This document shows, piece after piece, positions 8,131-16,090 of a DNA stretch of 64,000 bases. Below the pieces are notes generated by a model that saw nothing but the letters and a program-made list of their open reading frames with translations, had not been told where the DNA came from and did not search any database. Origin of the DNA: Bacteroidota bacterium (GTDB taxonomy: Bacteria; Bacteroidota; Bacteroidia; Bacteroidales; UBA12077); assembly GCA_020444275.1 (NCBI GenBank), contig JAHLLG010000002.1, positions 855,991 to 919,990 on the forward strand, read 5' to 3'. A program made the position numbers and the translations under genes. Position 1 is the stretch's first letter, and each line of letters opens with the position of its first letter.

Positions 8131-9396
8131 TTAAAATAAGCTTAGCTGTTTATGTATAATTCTGTTATTTTGAACTTTAGGTCGATTATGACTCAACATA
8201 ATTTGTCGAACCGTTTCCGGTTGCAATTCATTAACCGTAGGTTGTTTTAGCTCGTTGCAGGTTATAAAGTATTGTGCTCTTTTTAATACTACACCTATTT
8301 TTTTCAAACTGGCTATAGTGAGTTTTCCGTATCGTCTTCCTAAAATGATTTTCTTTGCCGATAAGACGCCTATTCCAGGGACTCTTAATATAGTTTCATA
8401 ACTTGCTTTATTAATATCCACCGGGAAAAGCCATGGATTTCGCAGCGCATAACTTAACTTCGGATCAATCTCCAGATCCAAATCGGGATGCTGATCATTC
8501 ACAATTTCATCAATATTAAAATGATAAAACCGGAATAGCCAATCGGCCTGGTAAAGTCTGTTTTCTCTTTTTAAAGGAGGCTCTTTAAGAACCGGTAACC
8601 TCTTATCATAATCATTTACAGGAATAAATCCCGAATAATAAACACGTTTTAGTTTATTTGAATTATACAGATTTCCGGCCAGAGTTAAAATATGTTTATC
8701 ACTATCGGGTGTTGCTCCTATAATAAGTTGTGTGCTTTGTCCTGCCGGAGTAAAACGTGGCGAATGTTTGAATTTTCTGCGCTCCTCTTTGTTTTCCAGA
8801 ATCCTGTTTTTAATCGTATTCATTGGATTTAGAATACTTTTAAAATTTTTATCAGGTGCTAATGCTTTCAAATTAGGTTCAGTGGCAATTTCGATGTTAA
8901 CACTTAATCTGTCGGCAAATAAACCGGCTTTATGATGCAACAGATCATTGGCTCCCGGAATAGCCTTTAAATGAATATATCCGTTGTAATTATGCTTTTG
9001 GCGCAACTCTTTAGCAATGCGCACCATTCGTTCCATGGTATAATCCGGATTTTTTATGATTCCGGAGCTTAAAAACAATCCTTCAATATAGTTTCTGCGA
9101 TAAAATTCAATGGTAAGATTTACTACTTCATCCACGGTAAAAGTTGTTCTCGGAATGTCATTACTTTTTCGGTTAATACAATATGCACAATCGTAAATAC
9201 AATAATTGGTAAGCATTAATTTCATGAGCGAAATGCAGCGCCCGTCCTCTGTGAAACTATGACAAATGCCCCAGGGTGAAGCATTTCCTAACCCTTTACC
9301 TTGGTTAGGTCTATTACTTCCGCTTGATGCACAGGAAACATCATATTTTGCTGCTCCTGCTAATATTTTTAGTTTATTTGTGGTATTTTGATTCAT
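8131..9396 (-). CDS. Radical SAM protein, putative DNA repair/modification (TIGR03916)
   Basis: A 421-residue protein. Cys66, Cys70 and Cys73 form the CxxxCxxC 4Fe-4S motif within NYCIYDCAYC. A helix-hairpin-helix segment near the C-terminus (about 333-365, INKASYETILRVPGIGVLSA) is expected to contact DNA. Upstream of the radical SAM motif are further conserved cysteines (Cys22, Cys45, Cys54). First gene of a two-gene unit with the DUF4130 protein and divergent from a LexA-like repressor, which supports damage-inducible expression. The start is the only ATG before the conserved N-terminus. Confidence 0.9.
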   Translation of the reverse strand: MNQNTTNKLKILAGAAKYDVSCASSGSNRPNQGKGLGNASPWGICHSFTEDGRCISLMKLMLTNYCIYDCAYCINRKSNDIPRTTFTVDEVVNLTIEFYRRNYIEGLFLSSGIIKNPDYTMERMVRIAKELRQKHNYNGYIHLKAIPGANDLLHHKAGLFADRLSVNIEIATEPNLKALAPDKNFKSILNPMNTIKNRILENKEERRKFKHSPRFTPAGQSTQLIIGATPDSDKHILTLAGNLYNSNKLKRVYYSGFIPVNDYDKRLPVLKEPPLKRENRLYQADWLFRFYHFNIDEIVNDQHPDLDLEIDPKLSYALRNPWLFPVDINKASYETILRVPGIGVLSAKKIILGRRYGKLTIASLKKIGVVLKRAQYFITCNELKQPTVNELQPETVRQIMLSHNRPKVQNNRIIHKQLSLF

Positions 9397-9414
9397 TTAA
9401 TGCAATTATTATTA

Positions 9415-9475
9415 GCAAATATACTAATATTATTTGCATAAAAACTAAATTATTTAGTATTTTTTAGTATCTTTA
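9415..9475. promoter_or_regulatory. Candidate operators and promoter between the repair pair and the S24 repressor
   Basis: In the 106-bp divergent gap lie a perfect ACTAAAT-T-ATTTAGT palindrome (9444-9458), GCAAATA/TATTTGC arms (9415-9421 and 9431-9437), and a repeated TTTAGTA. TATCTTTA at about 9468-9475 resembles the Bacteroidota -7 box TAnnTTTG. The layout fits autoregulation by the adjacent repressor, but no binding data exist here. Confidence 0.5.
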
Positions 9476-9502
9476 CATCAGTTATTGCTAAAACTGCAGT
9501 TT

Positions 9503-10288
9503 ATGGAGGTTATCGGAAAAAATATCAAGTTTCTAAGAAAATCAAGGGGTTTAACCCAGGACGAGCTGGCCAAAAACATTGGCGTAAACAGAGCTGTTAT
9601 TGGATCTTACGAAGAAAGCAGGGCAACACCAAAATTATCTGTACTCAAGGATTTAGCCTATTTTTTCAAGGTCTCTATTGATGATTTGGCTAAATTAAAG
9701 TTGTGGGAAGAATCTGATATCCCAACTCCATCCGATTCAGTTACCGGAAAAAACCTTAGAGTTTTAAGTACTATTGTCGATAATGAAAATAAAGAGTTAA
9801 TTACGACTGTACCGGTGCAGGCATCAGCCGGATATACCAATGGTTATGCAGATCCGGAATATATTGAAGAGTTACCTCACTTTTCGCTTCCTTTAGTTGA
9901 GTTAAGCCAGGAAAAAACCTACCGTGTATTTCAGATTAAAGGTGATAGCATGCTGCCTATAACGTCGGGATCATACATTATTTGTGAATACCTTGATAAT
10001 TGGGAAATGATTGATAATAACAAACCTTATATTGTCATCTCTAAAGATGAAGGCATCGTTTACAAACGACTTATTAATAAAATTCTGGATACAGGAGAAA
10101 TTATCTTACAATCGGACAATAAGGAGTATTCTAGCTATAATTTAAAGGTTGAAAATATTCATGAGATTTGGAAAGCTCTTGGATTTATTAGTTTTGAGTT
10201 GCCTGAGCCCGGTAATGATTTATCAATGAATGAATTACACAGTATGATTTTGGATATGAAGAAGGAAATAAATCAGTTAAAGAAATAA
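9503..10288 (+). CDS. XRE-S24 (LexA/CI-like) self-cleaving transcriptional repressor
   Basis: A 261-residue protein. The N-terminal XRE helix-turn-helix covers about 4-62 (LTQDELAKNIGVNRAVIGSY). The C-terminal peptidase S24 domain has an Ala109-Gly110 cleavage pair in QASAGYTNGY, nucleophile Ser149 (GDSMLP) and general base Lys188 (VYKRL), with LexA-like spacing. I chose the ATG at 9503; an in-frame TTG at 9485 would add six residues before the conserved helix. By family knowledge it should cleave itself on DNA damage and release its targets. Divergent orientation to the TIGR03916/03915 repair genes makes them the likely targets. Confidence 0.88.
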   Translation: MEVIGKNIKFLRKSRGLTQDELAKNIGVNRAVIGSYEESRATPKLSVLKDLAYFFKVSIDDLAKLKLWEESDIPTPSDSVTGKNLRVLSTIVDNENKELITTVPVQASAGYTNGYADPEYIEELPHFSLPLVELSQEKTYRVFQIKGDSMLPITSGSYIICEYLDNWEMIDNNKPYIVISKDEGIVYKRLINKILDTGEIILQSDNKEYSSYNLKVENIHEIWKALGFISFELPEPGNDLSMNELHSMILDMKKEINQLKK

Positions 10289-10290
10289 AC

Positions 10291-10689
10291 TTAGCCCAGG
10301 TTTCGTAAACGCTTTTTCTCCGATTGAATTTTTTTGTTCTTTAATCTTTTTTCCCTGGAAGCCTTTGTTGGCTTAGTCTTTATTCGTTTTTTAGGCTTTT
10401 TTAAAGCGTTCTCAATAAGCTCAAAAAACAGTTCAAGTACCTTTCTCTTATTGCCAAGCTGTGTTCTTTCCGAATCCGATGTAAGAATTAATATTCCATC
10501 GTTAGAAATTCGATTCTTCAGTTTAGTGTTTAATCTATTTTTCTCGTAATCAGAAAGTAATTGAGAGTTTTCAATATCGAATCGCAGTTCAACTTTGGTT
10601 GAAACCTTATTTACATTCTGCCCTCCGCTACCACTGCTTCTCGATGTCTTAAAGTTTATTTCTTTTATTATCTTATCTTTAGATATCAT
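10291..10689 (-). CDS. arfB: Alternative ribosome-rescue aminoacyl-tRNA hydrolase ArfB
   Basis: A 132-residue protein with the release-factor GGQ motif at Gly22-Gly23-Gln24 (SGSGGQNVNKVSTKVEL) and the long basic tail (KKPKKRIKTKPTKASREKR onward) that enters the mRNA channel of stalled ribosomes. Length is normal for ArfB (YaeJ). It releases peptides from non-stop ribosomes without a stop codon. It is convergent with the S24 repressor, with 2 bp between the stops, and divergent from the phosphoesterase across a gap with two strong inverted repeats. Confidence 0.93.
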   Translation of the reverse strand: MISKDKIIKEINFKTSRSSGSGGQNVNKVSTKVELRFDIENSQLLSDYEKNRLNTKLKNRISNDGILILTSDSERTQLGNKRKVLELFFELIENALKKPKKRIKTKPTKASREKRLKNKKIQSEKKRLRNLG

Positions 10690-10777
10690 ATCTTAAAGTT
10701 GTATTTTAAATTACACCATCTTATAGCTGGAATATATTAAGTTAAAAATAAATTTTATAGTATTTTTCAAATGTAAA

Positions 10778-10809
10778 AATGTATTGTTTAAAAAATTAAA
10801 CAATACATT
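10778..10809. repeat. Perfect 14-bp inverted repeat with AAAA loop
   Basis: The arms AATGTATTGTTTAA (10778-10791) and TTAAACAATACATT (10796-10809) are exact complements around four A residues. The element lies about 90 bp upstream of arfB and 135 bp upstream of the phosphoesterase. It could be a regulator site or a cruciform or RNA hairpin in a 5' leader; no U-tract marks it as a terminator. Confidence 0.6.
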
Positions 10810-10840
10810 AAAAATCTTGTTTATTGCTTACGCAATTTAT

Positions 10841-10869
10841 CAAATATAGGGTATTCATTCCTATATTTG
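10841..10869 (+). promoter_or_regulatory. Candidate promoter with overlapping palindrome for the phosphoesterase gene
   Basis: CAAATATAGG (10841-10850) and CCTATATTTG (10860-10869) are perfect inverted arms separated by 9 bp. The right arm contains TATATTTG, an exact fit to the Bacteroidota -7 consensus TAnnTTTG, about 75 bp before the start codon. No clear -33 TTTG precedes it. A repressor on the palindrome would cover the -7 box. Confidence 0.45.
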
Positions 10870-10944
10870 TAGTATTAACTCCATTTTATAGAATATGTTA
10901 GAAATGTAGATGATATTTTGGTGGAGTAATAATATAAAATAACT

Positions 10945-12216
10945 ATGAAACAACGATTTATGATGTTCTATCTGTTTGTTATAACCTTTATTGTATTGGT
11001 CGACCTTTATTCATTTAAAGGAGTGAAATTATTGTCTTCAAACATCAGTTCAGACCTGCTTAAATATTCAATATACATTATTTACTGGATTATCCCGGTA
11101 TTAATGATTTCCATACTATTATATTTTCGAACACTAATACCCATTGAACGAGATCCAAGAATATTCAAGAATTTCTTTTTGTTGGGTGGTTTCTTTATAT
11201 TGTTTTACGTACCCAAACTAATATTTATTCTTTTTCATTTCACCGAAGATGTTATTCATGTGTTAAAGTGGATTATGCACAAAATCACTGCTTCGCCTGA
11301 GGTAGTAAACAGCGAAAGTACTCCTGGCATATCAAGGGCCAAATTTATTTCACAACTTGGATTGTTAGTAGCAGCTATTCCGTTTACATCGATACTTTAC
11401 GGAATGGCCAGAGGACGTTTTGATTTTAGGATCGAACCTATCGATTTACGATTCGCCAACCTACCCGAAGCATTCGATGGATTTAAAGTAATCCAGATAT
11501 CGGATATGCATATGGGCAGCTTTTACGGACACGAGCAGAAAGTTAAGTACGCTATTGAACTCATTAACAGGCAAAATCCTGATATTATTTTGTTTACCGG
11601 TGATTTGGTTAACAACTTTGCTGAAGAATTGGATGGCTGGACACCTATTTTAAGCAATTTAAAGGCTAAATACGGCAAGTATTCTATTTTGGGAAATCAT
11701 GACTACGGAGACTACTTTGATTGGAAAAACGAGACTGAAAAGGAGCAAAATCTTGATAAACTGAAACAAATACAGCAAGATATTGGTTTTCGGTTATTGT
11801 TAAATGAATCGGAAGAGATTAAACTAAATGGTTCAAAAATAGATTTGATTGGCGTTGAAAACTGGGGACTACCACCTTTTCCTCAGCATGGCAATTTAAA
11901 ACACGCTATGAATGGTTCTTCAAAAAATCAGTTTAAAATATTAATGTCGCACGATCCTTCACATTGGGATGCTGAAGTTATACATAAAACAGATATTGAT
12001 TTAACGTTATCGGGACATACACATGGAATGCAGTTTGGTATTAACCTGGGTAAATTAAAATGGAGTCCTGTAAAATATAAATACCCACGCTGGGCTGGTC
12101 TATATCAAGAAAAAGACCAGTATTTATATGTAAATCGTGGATTTGGTTATATTGGTTTTCCCGGACGTGTGGGTATGCCGCCTGAAATTACAGTTATTCA
12201 GTTAAAGAAAGCATAA
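10945..12216 (+). CDS. Membrane-anchored metallophosphoesterase
   Basis: A 423-residue protein. Membrane segments lie at about 5-25, 42-61, 75-98 and 136-153, followed by a calcineurin-like phosphoesterase domain from about 180: Asp187 and His189 (ISDMHMGS), Asp220 (FTGDLVNN), Asn251-His252 (GNHDYGDY), a later SHDPSHWD and LSGHTHGMQFG. This order is typical of YkuE/YaeI-like phosphodiesterases, some of which act on UDP-2,3-diacylglucosamine; the substrate here is unknown. A strong terminator directly follows the stop. Confidence 0.9.
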   Translation: MKQRFMMFYLFVITFIVLVDLYSFKGVKLLSSNISSDLLKYSIYIIYWIIPVLMISILLYFRTLIPIERDPRIFKNFFLLGGFFILFYVPKLIFILFHFTEDVIHVLKWIMHKITASPEVVNSESTPGISRAKFISQLGLLVAAIPFTSILYGMARGRFDFRIEPIDLRFANLPEAFDGFKVIQISDMHMGSFYGHEQKVKYAIELINRQNPDIILFTGDLVNNFAEELDGWTPILSNLKAKYGKYSILGNHDYGDYFDWKNETEKEQNLDKLKQIQQDIGFRLLLNESEEIKLNGSKIDLIGVENWGLPPFPQHGNLKHAMNGSSKNQFKILMSHDPSHWDAEVIHKTDIDLTLSGHTHGMQFGINLGKLKWSPVKYKYPRWAGLYQEKDQYLYVNRGFGYIGFPGRVGMPPEITVIQLKKA

Positions 12217-12241
12217 AAAAAGGAGCTTCGAGCTCCTTTTT
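12216..12241. terminator. Bidirectional Rho-independent terminator
   Basis: AGGAGCT-TCG-AGCTCCT is a perfect 7-bp stem flanked by an A-run before and a T-run after. It separates the convergent phosphoesterase and lipoprotein genes and can end transcripts from both. Confidence 0.9.
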
Positions 12242-12270
12242 CATTTATATAACTTTTCTATCATTTGAAC

Positions 12271-13473
12271 TTAGAATCCACCATAATATCCGTCCAATCC
12301 ATTTAAAAATTGCTGAATTCCAGTCATAAAACTTGCAAAGTATGGTAGTGCCGATTCTGTTGAACCATCATTATATGTAAATATGATGTTTACATATATA
12401 CCATCTTCTTGGCTTACTGGTAATGTATATTGAGAAGGAGTTGTTGTAAAATCAGCTGAAATATCAGCAGCTTTTGCACCATTCACTTCAACATCAGCAT
12501 CAATTAACGCATTAAAAGCAACTTCAAATTCTTCAATATCAGTAATTGCTGGAGGATCGTTTTCCTGTCCTTCCATAAGATCTTCCAGACTGGCTGCCTG
12601 AATAGATGCATTAAATTTAACATCAAAAAGTTGAATATAACCGCTAATAACTTCTGGAGTATCATCAAAATTGGTAGAAGTAAAATTAGCACTTAATCCA
12701 ACAGATAGTATTTTAGCTCCTTCGTACTCAATCCAACCATTGATGGCTGCAGAAGTTGACTGATGATTAAAATCGAAATGGAATGTAAATGGTATTACAT
12801 ATACATCAACATCTAACGTTTTGGGTTCACCAGCATATTCACCAGTAGTTTCCCAGGTTGCTGTCATATCAATATCAATAACTTTACTATCACTTACCAT
12901 TACTTCAACATCAAGAGCTGTTGGATTATAGTATTCATAAGTTTCATACTCATCCGTTTCGGTAATTAAGGTCTCCTGGTAATCATAAATGGTTAACGTA
13001 CCATCGTTTGTACCTGAAAGTTGATTTTCTTCGGTTGTAGGAAAATTAATTTCAATAACATCTCCTCCCAGCTCTACAGTCCAGTATGGATAAGTATTTA
13101 TATACGTATAAACACCTTTATGTGCATTGAAATCAAATGGAACAGCTTCCGAAACATTCTTTTCATGATTTAAAATGGTATTCGGCATTAAATAATTATT
13201 AATCTTGCCAAATACTTGATTTTCATTAGATGACTTAGTTCCTGCCTCAAATGGACTTGGTAATGACATCATCATTTGAAATGCTTGCATTCCTTCAGAA
13301 TTTTGCATTTGATTCATCATTGTTGTCATGTCAGTTGATAAATCCTGCATTTCCTGTTTTGCTTCGTCCGGAGTTAGTGTTGATCCTCCATCATCGTCAT
13401 CATCGTCGCATGCGTAGAATAATACTAATGCAAGCATTAGCATCATTGATAGTAGTTTCTTCATGTTTTTCAT
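12271..13473 (-). CDS. Large exported lipoprotein, unknown function
   Basis: A 400-residue protein with a lipoprotein signal: hydrophobic LSMMLMLALVLF, lipobox cysteine at 22, then a run of six aspartates. An acidic run directly after the lipid-bearing cysteine is typical of surface-exported Bacteroidota lipoproteins. Residues about 35-75 are Met/Gln/Asp-rich and probably helical (QEMQDLSTDMTTMMNQMQ). The remainder looks beta-rich, with many Thr/Val/Tyr strands. I recognise no catalytic domain. Monocistronic, with a terminator between it and the convergent phosphoesterase. Confidence 0.75.
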   Translation of the reverse strand: MKNMKKLLSMMLMLALVLFYACDDDDDDGGSTLTPDEAKQEMQDLSTDMTTMMNQMQNSEGMQAFQMMMSLPSPFEAGTKSSNENQVFGKINNYLMPNTILNHEKNVSEAVPFDFNAHKGVYTYINTYPYWTVELGGDVIEINFPTTEENQLSGTNDGTLTIYDYQETLITETDEYETYEYYNPTALDVEVMVSDSKVIDIDMTATWETTGEYAGEPKTLDVDVYVIPFTFHFDFNHQSTSAAINGWIEYEGAKILSVGLSANFTSTNFDDTPEVISGYIQLFDVKFNASIQAASLEDLMEGQENDPPAITDIEEFEVAFNALIDADVEVNGAKAADISADFTTTPSQYTLPVSQEDGIYVNIIFTYNDGSTESALPYFASFMTGIQQFLNGLDGYYGGF

Positions 13474-13634
13474 AGTTTACTGTTTTGGTTAGTGATTAAA
13501 TATTATATTATTTTTTCCTTTATAAGAATAGATGTAAAAAAAGGTAAAATGGTTTCGTTAGAACATGGTTTTATACGTTTATCTTCCTTTTATGTTTCGA
13601 TCAAGAAGTATTCAAGTATCGTGCCAAAAAATTA

Positions 13635-13666
13635 AAAAGGAGCGAACCCTAAGCCTCGCTCCTTTT
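13635..13666 (-). terminator. Rho-independent terminator of the DUF4252 / ECF sigma cluster
   Basis: AAAAGGAGCGA and TCGCTCCTTTT are perfect 11-bp arms around a 10-nt loop, with T-runs on both sides. It lies 20 bp after the last DUF4252 stop on the minus strand. Confidence 0.88.
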
Positions 13667-13685
13667 ATAAATCATACATTATTCA

Positions 13686-14204
13686 TTAATTATCCATATT
13701 CTTCAACTTTTGCATATTGATCGATTCATATACTTTCATAACATCTTCTTTTGTAAACTCTCCTACGAAATTTAATCCGATATATTCTTTATCTGAAACG
13801 ATAACAATTAATACTTCATGAATAATTTTATCGCTTTCAATAACATAAATTGCAATATCATTATCCTCCTGGGCAATTCGAGTAACCAGATTATATTCAA
13901 ATTTTTCTACCTTTGTATTCATTGATTCCTTGATACTCTCTAGCTTAGAAGTTTTCTCATTTTGCTCGAAAAACATCACTTTAATAACGTCTATTTTATC
14001 CAGCAATTTTTTTGAATCAATATCAGATTCATCCGAAAGAGAGAATACAATCTTAAATAATACCGGTGGCAAATGCAATACGGTGAATCCAGCCTGGGTT
14101 TCATACTCTTCAAAAATATCGGTTTCTTTATATTTATTCTGATCGGTAATACAGCTCCACTGAAAAAGAAATAAAATCAGCAGTATATAAGAAATTTTCT
14201 TCAT
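13686..14204 (-). CDS. DUF4252-like lipoprotein (third of the cluster)
   Basis: A 172-residue protein read from the ATG at 14204, which starts a proper lipoprotein signal (MKKISYILLILFLFQWSC, Cys18). An upstream in-frame ATG at 14234 overlaps the preceding gene and would put ten extra residues before the signal. After the cysteine the protein follows the DUF4252 pattern (AGFTVLHLPPVLFKIVFSL, then a central VIKVMFFEQNE segment) but diverges from its two neighbours. It ends the cluster before a strong terminator. Function of DUF4252 is unknown. Confidence 0.7.
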   Translation of the reverse strand: MKKISYILLILFLFQWSCITDQNKYKETDIFEEYETQAGFTVLHLPPVLFKIVFSLSDESDIDSKKLLDKIDVIKVMFFEQNEKTSKLESIKESMNTKVEKFEYNLVTRIAQEDNDIAIYVIESDKIIHEVLIVIVSDKEYIGLNFVGEFTKEDVMKVYESINMQKLKNMDN

Positions 14205-14223
14205 ATAGGTAATTTCTATTGGT

Positions 14224-14733
14224 TTATTTATCAATTTCTTCCAGGTGCTCCAATCCTTCTATCTGCATCGATTTTGATAATTTCGAAATATTTTTTAAAT
14301 CGATATTTCCCTGAATACTAATTAGTGCGTTTTCGTCTTTACCTCCGGCAATAAGCAATAGCTCAACTATTTTACCATCTTTTTCGTTAATTAAAAACTT
14401 CACGTCCTGGTCTTTTTCTTTAATAACCATAAGTTCCTTATATTGATCCATTGGCAGCTTATCGATAATTTCTTTATAGAAATTAGCATTTCCGTTATAT
14501 GTTTCATCGGTGGCTAAGATCTTAATTGCTTTTAAGTTCTTCATTAATTCATCGAACTCAGGATCATTCGTTTCAACATCTGTAAACATGCTAAACATAT
14601 AGCTTGTAATATATACTGACGTGAATCCTTCTTTTCCGCTATATTTATCGAATAACTCATCAACGGGGGTTTTTTGAGCTAAAAGCATCATAGGAATAAG
14701 AATAAAGATCAAATTTACAATTACTTTTTTCAT
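14224..14733 (-). CDS. DUF4252 domain exported protein
   Basis: A 169-residue protein with a cleavable signal peptide (MKKVIVNLIFILIPMMLLAQ). The DUF4252 domain follows: FDKYSGKEGFTSVYITSYMF near the N-terminus and an ISIQGNIDLKNISKLSKSM segment near the C-terminus. It is clearly paralogous to the protein at 16090-16596, which shares GNIDLK-xx-SLS and the GGxDENA motif. It lies downstream of the sigma/anti-sigma pair after a 210-bp gap holding an inverted repeat. Confidence 0.85.
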   Translation of the reverse strand: MKKVIVNLIFILIPMMLLAQKTPVDELFDKYSGKEGFTSVYITSYMFSMFTDVETNDPEFDELMKNLKAIKILATDETYNGNANFYKEIIDKLPMDQYKELMVIKEKDQDVKFLINEKDGKIVELLLIAGGKDENALISIQGNIDLKNISKLSKSMQIEGLEHLEEIDK

Positions 14734-14846
14734 CTGTTTATATTTATTAATTTATTATTTTAATGTTAGTTATTTATTTGCCATTCCAGTCAATAACACT
14801 TTTTTTGTTACTCGCTCACACAAGCCACAAACACAACCTGCTCGTG

Positions 14847-14935
14847 AACCTTCATGATTCTGTTCTCTGTTGTTACAATGTATTGCAAAATTAATCATTA
14901 TCTTATTTTTCAAAACTAAGTTTGTCATGAAGGTT
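14847..14935. repeat. Separated 11-bp inverted repeat upstream of the middle DUF4252 gene
   Basis: AACCTTCATGA (14847-14857) and TCATGAAGGTT (14925-14935) are exact complements 67 bp apart, in the gap between the anti-sigma gene and the DUF4252 gene. It could fold a 5' leader or mark two regulator half-sites. I see no coding potential in the gap. Confidence 0.4.
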
Positions 14936-14943
14936 TCATGGTT

Positions 14944-15519
14944 TTATTGTTTAAAATATTTATCTGCTTTGGTATATTCTGTTATAGGTTTTAATTCGTT
15001 TAAACCTTTATTAAAGCTGGTTAGTTTTGATAATGGTTGGGTTCCCTCTTCAATCTTTTTTATGGGTTCTAAATGATCTTTACCCGTGTTAAGCATTTCA
15101 GAAACATAAAGAAGTGTTTCTTTGGCCTGTTGATATGCTAAATCCGGGTTATCATACGTATCTGTGAATTGTATTTCGGTATTCTTATTAAACACCTGAT
15201 TTTTAATTAAAAAGAATGAACCAATAATAATGATTATACTTGCTGCAATTCTTAAGTAAAAGTATCCTATCTTATTGTTAGAGTTTACTTTGTGCGTTGA
15301 CTTATTTTGCAATTCATGCCACAGTTCCTCTGAAATGTCTGGTATATCTTCGGTATGATTAGTTTCCTGATCCTGATATAAAAAGATATCTTGATCAGCA
15401 ATAAACTCCTGATCAACAGGCTCATTTAAGAAATACTCTCGTAATAAGCTTTCTTCCTCTAATGTTGATTCTCCGTTATAATATTTCTCTAACAGATCTC
15501 TTATCTTTTTCGGATCCAT
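14944..15519 (-). CDS. Putative anti-sigma factor, single-pass membrane protein
   Basis: A 191-residue protein. The first 60 residues are acidic with an IRDLLEKYYNGESTLEEE segment, like the zinc-less anti-sigma N-termini of Bacteroidota. One membrane segment spans about 96-113 (IAASIIIIIGSFFLI). The periplasmic tail is short, with no FecR domain. Its start overlaps the end of the ECF sigma gene by 44 bp, strong evidence for translational coupling and for a sigma/anti-sigma pair. Confidence 0.75.
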   Translation of the reverse strand: MDPKKIRDLLEKYYNGESTLEEESLLREYFLNEPVDQEFIADQDIFLYQDQETNHTEDIPDISEELWHELQNKSTHKVNSNNKIGYFYLRIAASIIIIIGSFFLIKNQVFNKNTEIQFTDTYDNPDLAYQQAKETLLYVSEMLNTGKDHLEPIKKIEEGTQPLSKLTSFNKGLNELKPITEYTKADKYFKQ

Positions 15520-16021
15520 GGTTATAATATTTAGTTATTATCTGTTCTCTTACTTTCTTTCTTGCCCGCGATAAGCTCACTCTAACCGTATTCACATTCA
15601 TATTTAATATTTGTGCTATTTCGTGGTATTCATACCCCTCAATATCACGCAGTTGAATAATTGATTTCTGCGGTTCGTCTAATGTTTCAATCGTTTGTTT
15701 AACTCTTCGAATCGCTAGTTTTTGTTCACTTAGTTTATCTTCTTCTCTTAATTCGTTCGTGCTTTCTTCTCGAACAACACTATTTAACGAAACGGTCTTT
15801 TTTAATTTAATTTTATCTAAGCACAGGTTTCTGGTCATTCTCATGGCCAAAGCTTCCACACTATTGTATTTATCAAGATCGTTTCGCATATTCCAAAGCT
15901 TAACATATATTTCCTGTACAACATCCTTGGCATCGTCTAAATCTTTCATAAATCGATTCGCAAAACCAAGCAGTTTCCTGTTCAGGGGCAATATGTTTTC
16001 TTTAAAAGCTTCGGTTGTCAT
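15476..16021 (-). CDS. RNA polymerase ECF sigma factor
   Basis: A 181-residue protein with sigma region 2 at about 20-75 (FMKDLDDAKDVVQEIYVKLW) and region 4 at about 120-168 (EPQKSIIQLRDIEGYEYHEI, then a helix-turn-helix MNVNTVRVSLSRARKKV). It overlaps the anti-sigma gene by 44 bp and is flanked on both sides by DUF4252 genes, so these exported proteins are probably part of its regulon or signal path. A hairpin separates it from the upstream DUF4252 gene. Confidence 0.92.
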   Translation of the reverse strand: MTTEAFKENILPLNRKLLGFANRFMKDLDDAKDVVQEIYVKLWNMRNDLDKYNSVEALAMRMTRNLCLDKIKLKKTVSLNSVVREESTNELREEDKLSEQKLAIRRVKQTIETLDEPQKSIIQLRDIEGYEYHEIAQILNMNVNTVRVSLSRARKKVREQIITKYYNHGSEKDKRSVREIL

Positions 16022-16062
16022 TTATCACAATTCAGGATCATGAAAAATACAAATTAATTTTG

Positions 16063-16090
16063 AGAAAGGGAGATATTTCTCCCCCTTTCT
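16063..16090 (-). promoter_or_regulatory. Intra-cluster hairpin between DUF4252 and sigma genes
   Basis: AGAAAGGGAGA pairs with TCTCCCCCTTTCT with a 2-nt bulge and a TATT loop. It begins at the stop of the first DUF4252 gene. There is no U-run after it on the minus strand, so it may be an attenuator or an mRNA-stabilising end that makes the DUF4252 message more abundant than the sigma message. Confidence 0.5.

Noticed and set aside
8131-9396. Annotating the radical SAM protein as a biotin synthase or lipoyl synthase.
   Set aside because: Although CxxxCxxC is present, the C-terminal helix-hairpin-helix and the adjacent DUF4130 partner identify the TIGR03916 group instead.
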